Source of the DNA: Saccharomyces uvarum
Taxonomy: Eukaryota > Ascomycota > Saccharomycetes > Saccharomycetales > Saccharomycetaceae
Reading direction: 5' to 3'
Length of the DNA: 64,000 nt
NCBI GenBank assembly: GCA_947243795.1
Contig: OX365929.1
Span: 496,001-560,000, forward strand
Below are positions 18,768 to 34,358 of the stretch, one piece after another. The notes under the pieces are model-generated. The model did no database searches and was not told where the DNA came from. It worked only from the letters and a program-made list of their open reading frames with translations. Every line of letters begins with the position of its first letter. Position 1 is the stretch's first letter. Made by a program: the position numbers and the translations under genes.

Positions 18768-19775
18768 ATGTCATGGAATGCGTTAGTTGTATCACTAGTG
18801 GGGATTGTGCTTTTGGTACTGCTCTCTCCAGTTTTCAAGTCAACATGGCCATTTTCGACTTTCTACCGTAGAGTGTTTCAGCCCTTTGTAGTCGATGACC
18901 ATAAATATCGCTGGAAGTTTCATTTGGTTCCCCTTTTCTACACTTCAATTTACCTGTACCTAGTGTTTACATACCATACTAGGGTAGGGCCCCTGATCAA
19001 GAATGAACTATTTCTTTTGGAACGGATACTTATCGTACCGATCATTATATTACCACCTGTAGTATTAGGGATTTTGGTGATGGTAACTAAAGCAGAGGAT
19101 TCAAACAATCATAAACCAGGCTCCACAGAGAAGTACCCTTACGACTACTTACTGTATTATCCTGCCGTAAAGTGTTCCACGTGCCGTACTATCAAGGCGG
19201 CAAGGTCCAAACATTGCAGTATTTGTAATCGATGTGTTCTGGTAGCTGACCATCATTGTATTTGGGTAAATAACTGCATTGGGAAGGGGAACTATCTCCA
19301 ATTCTACCTCTTCCTATTTTCCAACATTTTTTCAATGAGCTATGCTTTCCTGAGGCTATACTTCATATCTTTCAACAGCACAGCTGTACTCCCTAGAGCA
19401 GTTCTGACTCTAACCATATTATGTGGATGCTTCACAATTATTTGCGCTATTTTCACATACCTTCAATTAGACATTGTCAAGGAAGGAATGACTACAAATG
19501 AGCAAGACAAATGGTATACCATTCAAGAGTATATGAGAGAAGGTAAACTAGTACGATCGTTAGATGATGATTCCCAATCTTGGTTTCTCAAATTTACAGA
19601 AAAGAGCGATACTGACGAACCTCTCCAAGACCAAGACGTCACATTTTATAGTACAAACGCGTACGACCATCAACGCTACCACCTAACGCATTACACAACA
19701 ATCAAGGATGCATCCGAAATTACCAACTTATATGACAAAGGTACCTTCCTGGCTAACTTAGTAGATTTAATATAG
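18768..19775 (+). CDS. SWF1: SWF1 (YDR126W), DHHC palmitoyltransferase
   Basis: This 335-residue protein S-acyltransferase (336 in S. cerevisiae) sits in the ER membrane. Swf1 palmitoylates cysteines next to transmembrane helices, for example in the SNAREs Snc1, Syn8 and Tlg1. Two hydrophobic segments come first ([16 protein letters not shown] and [11 protein letters not shown]), then a third ([20 protein letters not shown]). Next is the cysteine-rich DHHC domain, with [32 protein letters not shown]; the catalytic DHHC is residues 161-164. A TM segment follows the NNCIGKGNY sequence, and another after it. The C-terminal tail is cytosolic and polar. All zinc-binding Cys/His of the family are visible, so the enzyme looks functional. 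Confidence 0.96.
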   Translation: MSWNALVVSLVGIVLLVLLSPVFKSTWPFSTFYRRVFQPFVVDDHKYRWKFHLVPLFYTSIYLYLVFTYHTRVGPLIKNELFLLERILIVPIIILPPVVLGILVMVTKAEDSNNHKPGSTEKYPYDYLLYYPAVKCSTCRTIKAARSKHCSICNRCVLVADHHCIWVNNCIGKGNYLQFYLFLFSNIFSMSYAFLRLYFISFNSTAVLPRAVLTLTILCGCFTIICAIFTYLQLDIVKEGMTTNEQDKWYTIQEYMREGKLVRSLDDDSQSWFLKFTEKSDTDEPLQDQDVTFYSTNAYDHQRYHLTHYTTIKDASEITNLYDKGTFLANLVDLI

Positions 19776-19787
19776 TAAACTGTCATA

Positions 19788-19794
19788 TGAGTCA
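19788..19794 (+). promoter_or_regulatory. Gcn4 site upstream of ARO1
   Basis: TGAGTCA is an exact Gcn4 (TGASTCA) site, about 205 bp before the ARO1 ATG. ARO1 is a known general-amino-acid-control target, so amino acid starvation should raise its transcription. Long T tracts follow the site. Confidence 0.8.
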
Positions 19795-19986
19795 CCTCAA
19801 ACATGAAATTTTTTTTCACTCAATTTTTTTTCACCGCCATGATTCAAACCGCGACCGTGGAGCAAACTCATTTACAGGTGATTTATAGATTTTAGAGCCA
19901 GGACCTTCGACGGTAACCATTAATAACAAAATTCAGTCGTTCAACTTTATATAACCTCCTAGTTAAGTAATTCTTAAGTAAGATAA

Positions 19987-24765
<4,779 letters not shown>

Positions 24766-25074
24766 ACAATATGATGCTTCTTTGTTTTATTATTTTATAG
24801 TACCTTCACGATGTCTTTCCTAAGTATGAGTTTTTAGAAAAGTAAGCCTGAATATAGTTAGTTATTTATGTTCAAATCTATTTCCATTATAGTTTTTTAG
24901 CCAGTAGGTCAGCATACGTTACCCTTCTATACAAGTAAATGTAGTGAAGAGTAGCTGCCATATAGATAGTATAGTCATCATAACATATATTGATAGCTAA
25001 GAACCACCTCAATCCTGTAGAAGATATAGCAGACATTGTCTTTTTCAACTGTTTTGTTTTCTGAGAAGATCATT
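24766..25074. other. ARO1-MTC5 intergenic region (309 bp)
   Basis: This is the ARO1 3' flank and MTC5 promoter. The MTC5 frame stays open upstream of its ATG to at least a TTG at 25036, but with no ATG. C/D-box-like words on the reverse strand at 24909-24985 were examined and dismissed because they have no terminal stem. A 10-of-11 match to the ARS consensus is at about 24858-24868. Confidence 0.5.
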
Positions 25075-28000
25075 ATGAGCAGTATCAATGAAGGCCCATA
25101 CAACTCACCAACTTTTGGAAAATCATTATCGTTAAAAGTAGATGGAGGATTCAACGCCGTGTCTATCAATCCCTCTGGTAGGGATGTTGTTTTGGCCAGC
25201 CGGCAAGGTCTTTATATTATCGATTTGGACGATCCGTTTACACCTCCAAGGTGGTTACACCACATTACACCATGGCAAGTTGCCGACGTGCAATGGTCAC
25301 CGCATCCTGCGAAACCATATTGGATTGTTTCAACATCAAACCAAAAAGCAATCATATGGAATTTAGCAAAATCGTCGTCGAACGCAATTGAGTTTGTACT
25401 GCATGGCCACTCCAGGGCAATCACAGATATTAATTTCAACCCACAGCACCCTGATGTTTTAGCTACCTGTTCGGTTGACACATATGTCCATGCTTGGGAT
25501 ATGAGAAGTCCTCATAGGCCTTTTTATTCGACAAGTTCATGGAGGTCTGCTGCTTCTCAAGTCAAATGGAACTATAAAGATCCTAACGTCCTCGCATCAT
25601 CACATGGAAATGATGTATTCGTATGGGATTTGAGAAAAGGCTCCACTCCACTATGCTCTTTAAAGGGTCATGTAAGTTCAGTGAATAGTATAGACTTCAA
25701 CAGGTTTAAGTCCACAGAATTAATGTCAAGTTCGAATGACGGAACGGTAAAGTTCTGGGACTATTCAAAAAGTACAACAGAATCTAAGAGAACAGTTACA
25801 ACTAATTTTCCAATTTGGAGAGGACGCTACCTTCCCTTTGGAGAAGGTTATTGTATCATGCCAATGGTTGGAGGAAATAACGCAGTTTATTTAGTGAACC
25901 TATGCGACGACGATGACAATGAAGAAAACAAGAAAACAAAACTTCAGCCCATCTATGCATTTAAGGGCCACAGTGACCGGGTTATTGATTTTCTTTGGAG
26001 ATCAAGGCATACGTACAATGGGGATTATGATGACCGTGAATTTCAATTGGTTACGTGGTCTAAGGATTGCGATTTGAAACTATGGCCAATGTCTGACAGT
26101 ATTTATGGGAAGGTTAATTTTGACAGAACAAAAAGACTTGAAGAAAAACTACCGGATTATGATTACTGTTCGTACAATAAGGAATCTGATAATAGAGAGA
26201 ATGTTCAAAAAAATGAATTCAAGCGAATACGAGAAAATTTTATAACGACTTCTGGTTTGAAGAAAAACAAGGCCAACCATATTACTTGGCTGTCAGGAAT
26301 CAGAATGAATAACGCTAATTCCCAAGAAGATTTATTCAATGAGACGAAAATACAAAATCTAGGGGAGGAAGTAAGTGCAATTGGTCACAAATTCCCAAAA
26401 GTGGTGTTTGAAAAGATTTCAGTCTCCACACGAGAATTATGTCTGACCCTCAATGGCCCTTGGTCGGAGGAAAATCCTGATGAATATGTCTTCTTGCGTA
26501 TAAGCATCGACTTTTCTCCCAACTATCCAAGCAAAGGAAACCCCCCAAAGTTTATAATAGAGGAAAATGCAAACTTGTCTACGAGCAAGAGGCAAGAAAT
26601 ACTATCTAATCTGGCTACTATTGGTCAAAAATATACCGATTCAAATTATTATTGCTTGGAACCGTGCATACGTTTTGTTTTAGGTGAGAAGGTCAGCTTG
26701 GATGACATCGGAGACGGCCAAGAACCCTTACTAAATTTTGATATTGCGGATCATATAGACTTTGAAGAGTTATCCTCGTTAGATAGTTCATATTCAGATT
26801 CACAAAATTTGGAGGACCTTTCTTCTCAATCTGACACAGAATCATACAAGGAAGCATTAGTATTTCCTGACGCATCAAGTTCGGGTTTGAATTTTGGAAG
26901 AAACCTAGCTCTAGATACAACGCCGGTTCCAAATGGATGTGGTTCCTGTTGGACTGCAACAGGACAACTTTTATGCTTTTTTGCAAACGACAAAAAACCT
27001 GAGAAAAAGCAAAACACAATAATCAAACTGTCCCAAAAAGATACAGGGTTGGAAAGGCATCCATTTAAAGTAGAACCTCAAATTTTTTATGATAAAGAAG
27101 CCGATGGTAATGAACTCACTGCCGTTGATGAAATAAAGGCTCGCCCTAAGCGTTATGTTGACACTTTGGGACTAGGAGGCAGCAATCATGGTGATTCAAG
27201 AACATATTCTGAAGATGAATCGTCTTCTGATGATTCATTTGACAGTGTTGCCGATGATTGGGATGATATATTAAGAAATGATATAATAGTAAGAACCAAA
27301 ATTCCAATTCTAAGAGGTAATTTTAGGGCTTTCAGTTCAGTGCATTCTGAATCTGGAAAAACAGTAGAATCTACTAAGAAAAATAAGAACGTGATAGTTT
27401 CTAAAGATTTCAGCAGTTTATTAAGCGACCGCAAGGAACTAGCATTGGAATACCTATTCATGGATGTTACGCCAGAAGAATTCGCTAGAAATAACGCTTT
27501 AGTGGCAGAAAAGTATGAGCTTGACGAAATTAGCCATTGCTGGCAAATATTATCTGATATGCTGATAGATCAAAATGATTGCGACCCCTATAATACTATT
27601 TGGAATAACCATCCTATGGGAATAAAATGGTTTATAAAAGAAGCAATCGTTTACTTTGAAAGACAACAAAACTTACAGATGCTAGCCATGTTATGCTGTG
27701 TGATTTTGAGCGCTAGAAAGAGAATGAACTCAACCTATAATGCTGATGGATATTATGGGCAAGATTTAGATAATATGGAAGGAATGATTGTGTTTAATGA
27801 CAATGAAAGCCAAAACACATCATTCTGGAAAGGATCAGATACTTTTTCAACTAGATCTAGAAGTAGCACTGTAACACCGAACTCTTATGCTTCTCATTTG
27901 AGAGGGAAAAACGTCTACGCAGGTGACAATTCTTCCATAAGGTCTGATGATTACCATGCTCGGTTAAGATCGCATAATACACTAGGTGGTAGCAACAGAT

Positions 28001-28530
28001 TTGCCGAGCCAGCTCAGAAACAACATTCTCGTGCTACCCCATCCAGCGCTTTTCACAATAAAATGCCTGACATTAAGGTCGAGCTCTTACATGACGACAT
28101 TATAGACGCTTATGAACAGGAGGAATTCTTGCATTTGGAGTCATCAGACATACCGAAATTTCAGACTTATATTTACCAGTATTCAAAACTGCTTTTTAGA
28201 TGGGAACTACCCTTAGAAAGGGTCAAAATCTTAAAAGTGAGCACGGACTTCAAAAGTTCTTGTGGTACTCCTGGAAGTATGGTTAACAATAACGAAAATA
28301 GTCATTATAATAGAATACTTACTCATTGGATTGAAAACGAGAAACTTGGAGAGGAAAAGTTTGTCGCTCGAAATTGTAACTATTGTAATTTGAGAGTGAC
28401 AAGGAGTAGTTTTATATGTGGCAATTGCCAACATGTCTTACATTCTTCGTGCGCGAGAACATGGTGGGAGATTGGCGATGAATGTCCATCTGGATGTGGA
28501 TGTAACTGTCCAGATATGTTTGATGCCTAA
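25075..28530 (+). CDS. MTC5: MTC5/SEA3 (YDR128W), SEACAT subunit, WDR59 orthologue
   Basis: The ATG giving MSSINEGPYN encodes 1151 residues (1148 in S. cerevisiae). Mtc5/Sea3 belongs to the SEA complex at the vacuolar membrane (yeast GATOR), in the SEACAT part that counters SEACIT and so supports TORC1 signalling. The N-terminal half is a WD40 propeller (residues about 30-350; repeats end in IWNL, AWDM, VWDL, FWDY, LWPM). A RWD domain follows around residues 415-525 (VSAIGHKFPKVVFEKISV... LRISIDFSPNYP). Then come an acidic, Ser-rich region and a C-terminal zinc-binding RING-like domain (CNYCNLRV, CGNCQHVLHSSCARTWW, CPSGCGCNC). It converges with SAC6. Confidence 0.95.
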   Translation: MSSINEGPYNSPTFGKSLSLKVDGGFNAVSINPSGRDVVLASRQGLYIIDLDDPFTPPRWLHHITPWQVADVQWSPHPAKPYWIVSTSNQKAIIWNLAKSSSNAIEFVLHGHSRAITDINFNPQHPDVLATCSVDTYVHAWDMRSPHRPFYSTSSWRSAASQVKWNYKDPNVLASSHGNDVFVWDLRKGSTPLCSLKGHVSSVNSIDFNRFKSTELMSSSNDGTVKFWDYSKSTTESKRTVTTNFPIWRGRYLPFGEGYCIMPMVGGNNAVYLVNLCDDDDNEENKKTKLQPIYAFKGHSDRVIDFLWRSRHTYNGDYDDREFQLVTWSKDCDLKLWPMSDSIYGKVNFDRTKRLEEKLPDYDYCSYNKESDNRENVQKNEFKRIRENFITTSGLKKNKANHITWLSGIRMNNANSQEDLFNETKIQNLGEEVSAIGHKFPKVVFEKISVSTRELCLTLNGPWSEENPDEYVFLRISIDFSPNYPSKGNPPKFIIEENANLSTSKRQEILSNLATIGQKYTDSNYYCLEPCIRFVLGEKVSLDDIGDGQEPLLNFDIADHIDFEELSSLDSSYSDSQNLEDLSSQSDTESYKEALVFPDASSSGLNFGRNLALDTTPVPNGCGSCWTATGQLLCFFANDKKPEKKQNTIIKLSQKDTGLERHPFKVEPQIFYDKEADGNELTAVDEIKARPKRYVDTLGLGGSNHGDSRTYSEDESSSDDSFDSVADDWDDILRNDIIVRTKIPILRGNFRAFSSVHSESGKTVESTKKNKNVIVSKDFSSLLSDRKELALEYLFMDVTPEEFARNNALVAEKYELDEISHCWQILSDMLIDQNDCDPYNTIWNNHPMGIKWFIKEAIVYFERQQNLQMLAMLCCVILSARKRMNSTYNADGYYGQDLDNMEGMIVFNDNESQNTSFWKGSDTFSTRSRSSTVTPNSYASHLRGKNVYAGDNSSIRSDDYHARLRSHNTLGGSNRFAEPAQKQHSRATPSSAFHNKMPDIKVELLHDDIIDAYEQEEFLHLESSDIPKFQTYIYQYSKLLFRWELPLERVKILKVSTDFKSSCGTPGSMVNNNENSHYNRILTHWIENEKLGEEKFVARNCNYCNLRVTRSSFICGNCQHVLHSSCARTWWEIGDECPSGCGCNCPDMFDA

Positions 28531-28867
28531 AAGCTTGATTAGAGGAACAGTTGTTCGCAATCCTTTTATTTCATATATTTTGATTTTATTTATTTTCTGC
28601 TATAGATTGATGTAAAAAGAGATAAGAAGATACTTTGTGCGTGTTGGAACATGAGTAATGAACGTTAATATGAACATCGTTTCCAAGTAAATATACCGGA
28701 TGCACTAAAAAGTCTTGTATTAAAACAATAATGGATGGAAGTTGAAATCTATTATTACATACTAAAAACAGAAAAGATACTTGAGGTTATATAGTGTTGA
28801 ACAATAAACCGGCTGTGAAAAGAACCGTAAATACGAAGGTACTCAAGCACAAGAGCTATTTGCAAGT
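28531..28867. other. MTC5-SAC6 convergent 3' region (337 bp)
   Basis: This is AT-rich 3' flanking DNA of two convergent genes. No ORF with family resemblance, RNA gene or repeat is seen. Confidence 0.5.
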
Positions 28868-30906
28868 TTATTTGTTCAAGGTCATTAACGAAGCTACAAA
28901 AGTAATAATCAACCTTGCACGAACTTCGTTGATATCTTCAGGCACCAACCAAATCAAAGCACCCAGCTTTCTAGCGATAGAGATAGCCAATCTTGCATTG
29001 GCGTATCTTTCTTCTTCAGTGTTACCAGGGGTGACTAGATCATAATCAACATAGCCTGGGGCAATTCCGTTCAAGACATCCAATAGGAAATGTGCGTTTG
29101 ATAGACCTTGATCTTTAAATGATCTAATTGTAGAGTTTTTGCCACCCTTAGTGACTTCGTCCTGAGCCCATTTCAATATTTGAGAATCACTCATATCTCT
29201 ACCACTCGAAGATAATGTCTTCATAGTAATGGAAATGTTTCTGCGCATTAATTGCCACACTAGCCCTAAGGTCAACAATTTATTACCGTCTACAATATCA
29301 GAACCTTCGATACCCACTAAAGAAAATCCCTTCGATCTGCCTAAGTCGACAGCGTAGTTGGTGTTTTCTAAGGCTTTAAATCTGGATACTTCAGCGCCTG
29401 AAGCGGGTCTTTTATTGACATGTTTGAAGTCAACTGCACCGGGCATGACCTTTTCATAAGCTTGCAACAACACCAAACCATCCTTCAAATCATCAAATAA
29501 GGAAATAACTGGCGGGTCGACGTCTAAGGAGTTCAACCATAAAGTGAAAACTCTTGCTTCTCTTTCACCTTCAGCATCAAATTCCTCGATTTCAGGTTTT
29601 TCCTCTTCTTTAATAGGATCTAATCCAGGATGAGTGTTAAACAAGTGAGCTACAAAGGCCAGATTTAACTTAGGGTTCCCTGCGACCAAAGAATTTGGGG
29701 TCAAATACTTTCTACATTCTAATTTTTCAGCGTTTTGTAAAATCTGCTCTGCTCTTTCCATTGGGTCGGTAGTTTGCAAAGGCGCCTTAGAACACAACGT
29801 AGGATCCAATTGATTCAGTAAGATGGTATAGTTTTCACCATCAGAAACATCTTTAGAAAAATTGGTAACTTTTCTATTCCACTTAGCCTGCTTTAAATGG
29901 TAGTTGAACCAACGCAGTAAGATTTGCTCTGGAGGCAATCTTAAGAATTGTTCCAAAGTTTCGTCTTCTTCCAATAGACGGTATAATTCAGGGTGTAATT
30001 TAATATCGATCTTACTCAACAAACCTCTTCTAATAATTTGCCAGATCATACCTAAAATTAGATGTTCTCTACCTTCAATAATGTCTTCCGAATGAACATT
30101 AACGACGACACAACCAATGGCCTTTGCAGAATTGATCACGATATTGGCGTTTTCACTAGCCTGAAAGTTATTCAATTCCTTACCCTTTTTGGGCCAGTTC
30201 AAAACTCTTGTATCAATAGTGTCTGGAACAGAGTCATTGATTAACTTAGATAACACCAACCCATCTCTACATTCATCAAATAATTGGAAAGTATCGGTGG
30301 GAAATGGAAGCAACTCGCCAATGTCTTGATCACCTGCCAAGACACTGTTAATGTGTTTGGTAAATTCACGCCTTTCTTCTTCATTAATGGTGTGAGTGGT
30401 ACCTGTTTGGGAACCAGCAACAATAATTTTTGCTTGAGCACCCTGACCCTTATGCTGCAGTCCAGTGGTAGCAGTGGATGCAATAGGGGTAGAAATAGGT
30501 GCCACATTAAAACTGGTCTGTGGAGCTGGTGCCGATTTAGATTCTCTTAGTTTGGCAATCAATCCGACGTAGTCATCCAATTCAACACGCCCTGATGCAT
30601 CCACACCGACGTGTTTCAAGGTTTCTCTTGCTTCGTCATAAGTGGCGTCACCATCTTTGGAAACAGCCTCTATAGCTTGTTGTTTTTCAATCCAGCCTTT
30701 ATCGTCCAAGTCAATGGCTCTGAACTTTTCAATTGTGCCGAAAAGGTCCTCTTGAGTCAAAATTGGAAATTTCCTCTATTTTAATAACACTTAGTTAGTA
30801 TACGGGAGTCAATTAAAACCTAAAAGGGTAAAAAAAGAAAGTCTCTTATAACATTATGGGAGATCTTGGGAAAAAAGAGACATACTTGTAATTTAACAAT
30901 ATTCAT
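28868..30906 (-). CDS. SAC6: SAC6 (YDR129C), fimbrin; two exons
   Basis: Fimbrin cross-links actin filaments in cables and endocytic patches. Exon 1 is 30886-30906 (ATG plus six codons, MNIVKLQ). The intron is 30776-30885, and exon 2 is 28868-30775, starting RKFPILTQED. The spliced protein is 642 residues, the S. cerevisiae length. An EF-hand-like region (about residues 15-85; TIEKFRAIDLDDKGWIEKQQ) is followed by two actin-binding domains, each of two calponin-homology domains; segments such as DECRDGLVLSKLIND and FDDLKDGLVLLQAYEKVMPG mark them. Sequence is very highly conserved. Its 3' end converges with MTC5, and the promoter side faces FIN1's 3' end. Confidence 0.98.
30776..30885 (-). other. 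SAC6 spliceosomal intron (110 nt)
   Basis: The 5' splice site is GTATGT (30880-30885), the branch site TACTAAC (30794-30800) and the 3' site TAG at 30776-30778. The branch adenosine lies about 19 nt from the 3' end. Joining CAA to AGG keeps the frame. The position after the seventh codon matches the intron of S. cerevisiae SAC6. Confidence 0.97.
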
Positions 30907-31267
30907 CACTTCTTAATATAGTCGTCAACGCTATTTCGTCTGACCTCTTCTCTAGTGATCAAGTTGCAAAGGGCTCTTTGCTCTCCTGAAACAACGATCA
31001 TTTATATCGATAAACTTTCGCTGTGAAACTTCGCCCCGTACTTTCGGAGGTTTTTCCGCCTCCCGAGAAACGTTCTTAAGCTCATCGGCAACAAGAAGAA
31101 AAGCCGTTCTTTAAAAAAAGTAGGACCCTGTATCCAGCCAAGGCCAATTGACTTGTACGTATTGCATCTATACATGAAAAAGCTCTGCTATCTAAAGTTG
31201 GTTATAAAGTTAGGAATGTTATATCTCAAGGCCACACATCCTGCTTAAAATGTAAAGAGCGATGAGA
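30907..31267. other. SAC6 promoter and FIN1 3' flank (361 bp)
   Basis: The region contains a GC-richer patch (about 31029-31075; cttcgccccgtactttcgga, then cgcctcccgag), probably part of the SAC6 promoter. No ORF or RNA gene is seen. Confidence 0.5.
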
Positions 31268-32143
31268 TTATTTTTGTTTCGGTATTTCCGTGAGCTGAAG
31301 TTCGATGTTGGTTAGTCGCGATTCTATTTCTCGTTGCCTCCTTAACATTTGCAATAGTAGGTCTTTTATGTCTCTCAACTCTGTAGTTTCTCCGCTGGCT
31401 ATGTTATCAGGTAAATTGAATTTTACGCTTTTCTGGATGTTAGCTTTCTGCACCTTCCCTTCCTTTGCAAGCATGGAATTCAGTTTGGTGTTTGTCTTAG
31501 TGAGAGATTCTACGCCATTTCCCACACCTTCGTCTTCTTTCCTTAGTTCACTGAGTAAGTTTTTCCTTTTTAGTTTACCATCAGAGAGCTCATTCTCAAA
31601 CGGATTCACTTTAAACTCATCACTATGATCAACGTCAGTGCCATTTTTGATTTGTACTGGGAGATCTTGCTGTTGATACTGTTGGTGTATTCTTTCGGGT
31701 GACATAAGACCGTTCTTGAACCGAGCCCGAATTCTTGTTAAGGAGCCATCGCCTCCAATCTTATTCTCATTACTAAATGTCAACTTAGTGGGTGATGTAG
31801 GGAATATTATATTTGTTATGTGGCCGGAGCTTCGGATCTTAGGGTCGTTACTCGTGTTTTTGAATTGAGGACGATCCAGACTTTGAGTTACTTTGGGAAT
31901 ATAGCCCTTTAAGCATTCCGGCGACAATATCCTATTAGGTGTGACCTGTGTGCTATGTTTCGTACCGTCCATCTTTTTAGGCGATAGCCTCATAGGTGGT
32001 TTCAAAAACTCTCTTTGGCCCATTGTCTTCGACGGAGACATGCTCAATCTCACAAACACATTATCTTTGTCATTCGGCAAATTATTTCGTCCAATTGTAT
32101 TTCCTATGTCGCGAAGACTCCTACGGCTTTTCCTATTACTCAT
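31268..32143 (-). CDS. FIN1: FIN1 (YDR130C), spindle intermediate-filament-like protein
   Basis: This 291-residue protein has the same length as S. cerevisiae Fin1, which associates with spindle poles and microtubules in anaphase, can form filaments, and recruits Glc7-Bmh proteins. The start is the ATG giving MSNRKSRRSLRDIG. The frame continues upstream to 32230 only through a TTG codon, so no longer form is called. The N-terminal two thirds are basic and disordered with many S/T-P sites of Cdk type (SPSK, SPKK, SPERI), as expected for a Clb5-Cdk1 and Cdc14 substrate. A KSVKF motif (QKSVKFNLPD) fits a PP1-docking RVxF-type site. The C-terminal 45 or so residues form a coiled coil (IKDLLLQMLRRQREIESRLTNIELQL). 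Confidence 0.94.
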   Translation of the reverse strand: MSNRKSRRSLRDIGNTIGRNNLPNDKDNVFVRLSMSPSKTMGQREFLKPPMRLSPKKMDGTKHSTQVTPNRILSPECLKGYIPKVTQSLDRPQFKNTSNDPKIRSSGHITNIIFPTSPTKLTFSNENKIGGDGSLTRIRARFKNGLMSPERIHQQYQQQDLPVQIKNGTDVDHSDEFKVNPFENELSDGKLKRKNLLSELRKEDEGVGNGVESLTKTNTKLNSMLAKEGKVQKANIQKSVKFNLPDNIASGETTELRDIKDLLLQMLRRQREIESRLTNIELQLTEIPKQK

Positions 32144-32326
32144 CGTTATGCTTATTCGGTTGGAGCGGGCTCTTATTAGTCTACGACAAAAGCTGGACTG
32201 AATATCTTTGATTTGGTTAGTCTTACTCAATTGTTCTTGATGTTCTTTTGTTTACGTTTTGACGTAAAAGGTATTTATTGCAAACATCACTATACACGGT
32301 AGAAAACGGCTTCTTTGTTTTCAGTC

Positions 32327-33991
32327 TTACATAAATAATGATTCACTATCTACCAATTCATAGACGGAATTGCTCTTATAGCCTTCGTTATAGAAAAGAG
32401 GTACTGCGCAGCTTTGTAACTCATCTACTTGTACAATTTTGGTGGGTATACCGTTAATTGTTAAGTATTCTAAGTCGGGGAAACTTTGCTCGAAGACGTT
32501 GAATACATCTTTTAGATAGTGAAGATATAAGTGGTACAACCGAATGGCATCTTCTCTAGTAATGTTATTCGATGATGTTTTTCCAACCTTGTTGATCTCT
32601 TGTAAATTTCTATTGAAATTCCGTACAAATATCTCAATCGGGACGCAATCCCACCCCATCGCAGGAATTTCTTCAATAATATTTGTGTAGGGCATAATTT
32701 TATATTGGAAAAACATATGATATAGGAAATTACGAGCCTGGAACATACTTGGGTTTTTTATGAGTTTCTGTCGCGTTTCCGGAAATACTTTTTTAAGAAT
32801 CACTTCATGAATGGTGCCTTTGCACTTCGAACAAGGACAGAAATTGTCGAAGTTCAAACGCATTAGTGGATTATCTGCAGTTGGGAAAAAGAGTTGATGA
32901 TTCAATTCGCAATGGATATCGAAACGTTGTAGCTTTTTACCACATTTTTGCTTAGATAAAAATCTAATCAATGATACATCAAATTCAAATTGGCCCATAT
33001 AGTCTAGTTTTAACCTCTTTAAATCATGAAAAGCTACGAGACAACCCTTTAAAAAATATTCATTGTAGACTAGTGACGCTAATGATAGATTCTCAAGCTT
33101 GTGGAATTTCCAGAATCCTTCTAGTCCCCATTTGATGTATAAGCTATCAGGACCGCCTTCATTCGCAGTGGGGATATCATCACGACTGTACCAAGACAAG
33201 ATTTCTAGCTGTTTTAGAGCAGAAGTATCAAAAATATCGCTGTATTGTATCTCTTTGATATTTTCACTAGTGTCATCGTATCCCGGAAGGCTGAGTGTGT
33301 CAGGTCGCAGATTCAATACTAAGGATTTGATTTTCATTGGAGTTTTTAAGCTTTTAAAATATTTCAATGCATTGACGTGAATAGAAAGCTTTTCGAGTTG
33401 CGTTAGATCACATTTCAGGTATAAATGGTCAATTCGATCTAAATAAGAACTGTATACACCGTCATGAGTTGGTAGGATAGTTGGTGGTGTTAGAGTTAGA
33501 GTCTTTAATTGGTTTGACAAAGGTTCCAGCCCGTCATTGACTGACTCACGAACAAATTGGTCGACAAATCTCACATTGGAGCCATATCTTGAGAGTAATT
33601 TCAATAAATCTGACATGACATCTTCATCCAAGTGCCACGTACAACGTATTCGACTGATCAGCGGACATAATCTACTCGGTGATTCTGTTAATGACCTTAC
33701 CAAATAACCAAATTTTATTTTGGCTAATTCTTTATTTGATATTTGATTTTCAATATTTATATCATCTTCATTAATAAACGGAAAAGTCAAAACAGACCAA
33801 TAACACGTTCCAAATGAGTTGTCGTAATCACCACTGACATGATATGTTTCGTTAAGGTATATGTTCCGGTAAATAAAGGGTACAATTAATTTGTATAATC
33901 TTTTAGACACGTATGCTAGCGAGATTTTATCTTCCTGGGTGATTTTACAGGCAATTTGTTCGAAAATTTCGTATGGTAATTTATCAAACAT
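32327..33991 (-). CDS. YDR131C, F-box protein
   Basis: This is a 554-residue orthologue of YDR131C (556 in S. cerevisiae). The N-terminus is an F-box (about residues 1-45; MFDKLPYEIFEQIACKITQEDKISLAYVSKRL), which in this family binds Skp1 in an SCF ubiquitin ligase. The rest is leucine-rich-repeat-like, with segments such as LKTLTLTPPTI, LEKLSIHVNAL, IKSLVLNLRPD, LEILSWYS, LENLSLASLVY and LKRLKLDYMG spaced roughly 25-35 residues, a likely substrate-recognition part. A Cys pair (CPCSKCKGT) interrupts the later half. The substrate is not known to me. The start is the first ATG, near an in-frame upstream stop. Confidence 0.88.
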   Translation of the reverse strand: MFDKLPYEIFEQIACKITQEDKISLAYVSKRLYKLIVPFIYRNIYLNETYHVSGDYDNSFGTCYWSVLTFPFINEDDINIENQISNKELAKIKFGYLVRSLTESPSRLCPLISRIRCTWHLDEDVMSDLLKLLSRYGSNVRFVDQFVRESVNDGLEPLSNQLKTLTLTPPTILPTHDGVYSSYLDRIDHLYLKCDLTQLEKLSIHVNALKYFKSLKTPMKIKSLVLNLRPDTLSLPGYDDTSENIKEIQYSDIFDTSALKQLEILSWYSRDDIPTANEGGPDSLYIKWGLEGFWKFHKLENLSLASLVYNEYFLKGCLVAFHDLKRLKLDYMGQFEFDVSLIRFLSKQKCGKKLQRFDIHCELNHQLFFPTADNPLMRLNFDNFCPCSKCKGTIHEVILKKVFPETRQKLIKNPSMFQARNFLYHMFFQYKIMPYTNIIEEIPAMGWDCVPIEIFVRNFNRNLQEINKVGKTSSNNITREDAIRLYHLYLHYLKDVFNVFEQSFPDLEYLTINGIPTKIVQVDELQSCAVPLFYNEGYKSNSVYELVDSESLFM

Positions 33992-34358
33992 TGCTTATGC
34001 CCTTCAGCTTAGCAATATGTATTTGTCTTTTTGCTGGAAGTGTATGAAAGAGTGCTGATTTTCTCATTTCAATATATTGTCAATATGCCTCAAATGACTT
34101 CATTTTTACTTGCGATGAGTATTGGCCTTCGTAGTCCCGAGGTTATATTTTTTTGCCTTTATTAGTAATGAACATTTCGTAAAGGAGAAAAACATGTACA
34201 GTATTTCACAAGAAAAAGAGATGTAGAGCTCAGGCTATGCAGGTCATAACGATTTTAAAATATGGTCTTAGTATTGTGTCAGACTATAAAATTGTATAAT
34301 ATAAATATAAATATGCAATATATTACGCTGTATTGGCTTGCACTACCAAAGGCTAGTT
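33992..34358. other. YDR131C promoter and YDR132C 3' flank (367 bp), with an ARS-consensus match
   Basis: AT-rich spacer. The word at 34302-34312, read on the reverse strand as ATTTATATTTA, is an exact match to the 11-bp ARS consensus WTTTAYRTTTW. Exact matches occur by chance in AT-rich DNA, so this is only a candidate. No gene or RNA is seen. Confidence 0.45.

Noticed and set aside
24909-24985. C-box (ATGATGA) and D-box (CTGA) words 70 nt apart on the reverse strand
   Set aside because: No terminal stem forms around the boxes and no C'/D' pair is visible; it is not convincing as a snoRNA.
25036-25074. Upstream extension of MTC5
   Set aside because: The only upstream in-frame start-like codon is TTG; the ATG at 25075 matches the known N-terminus.
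32144-32230. Upstream extension of FIN1
   Set aside because: It begins at TTG, and the ATG at 32143 gives exactly the known Fin1 length and N-terminus.
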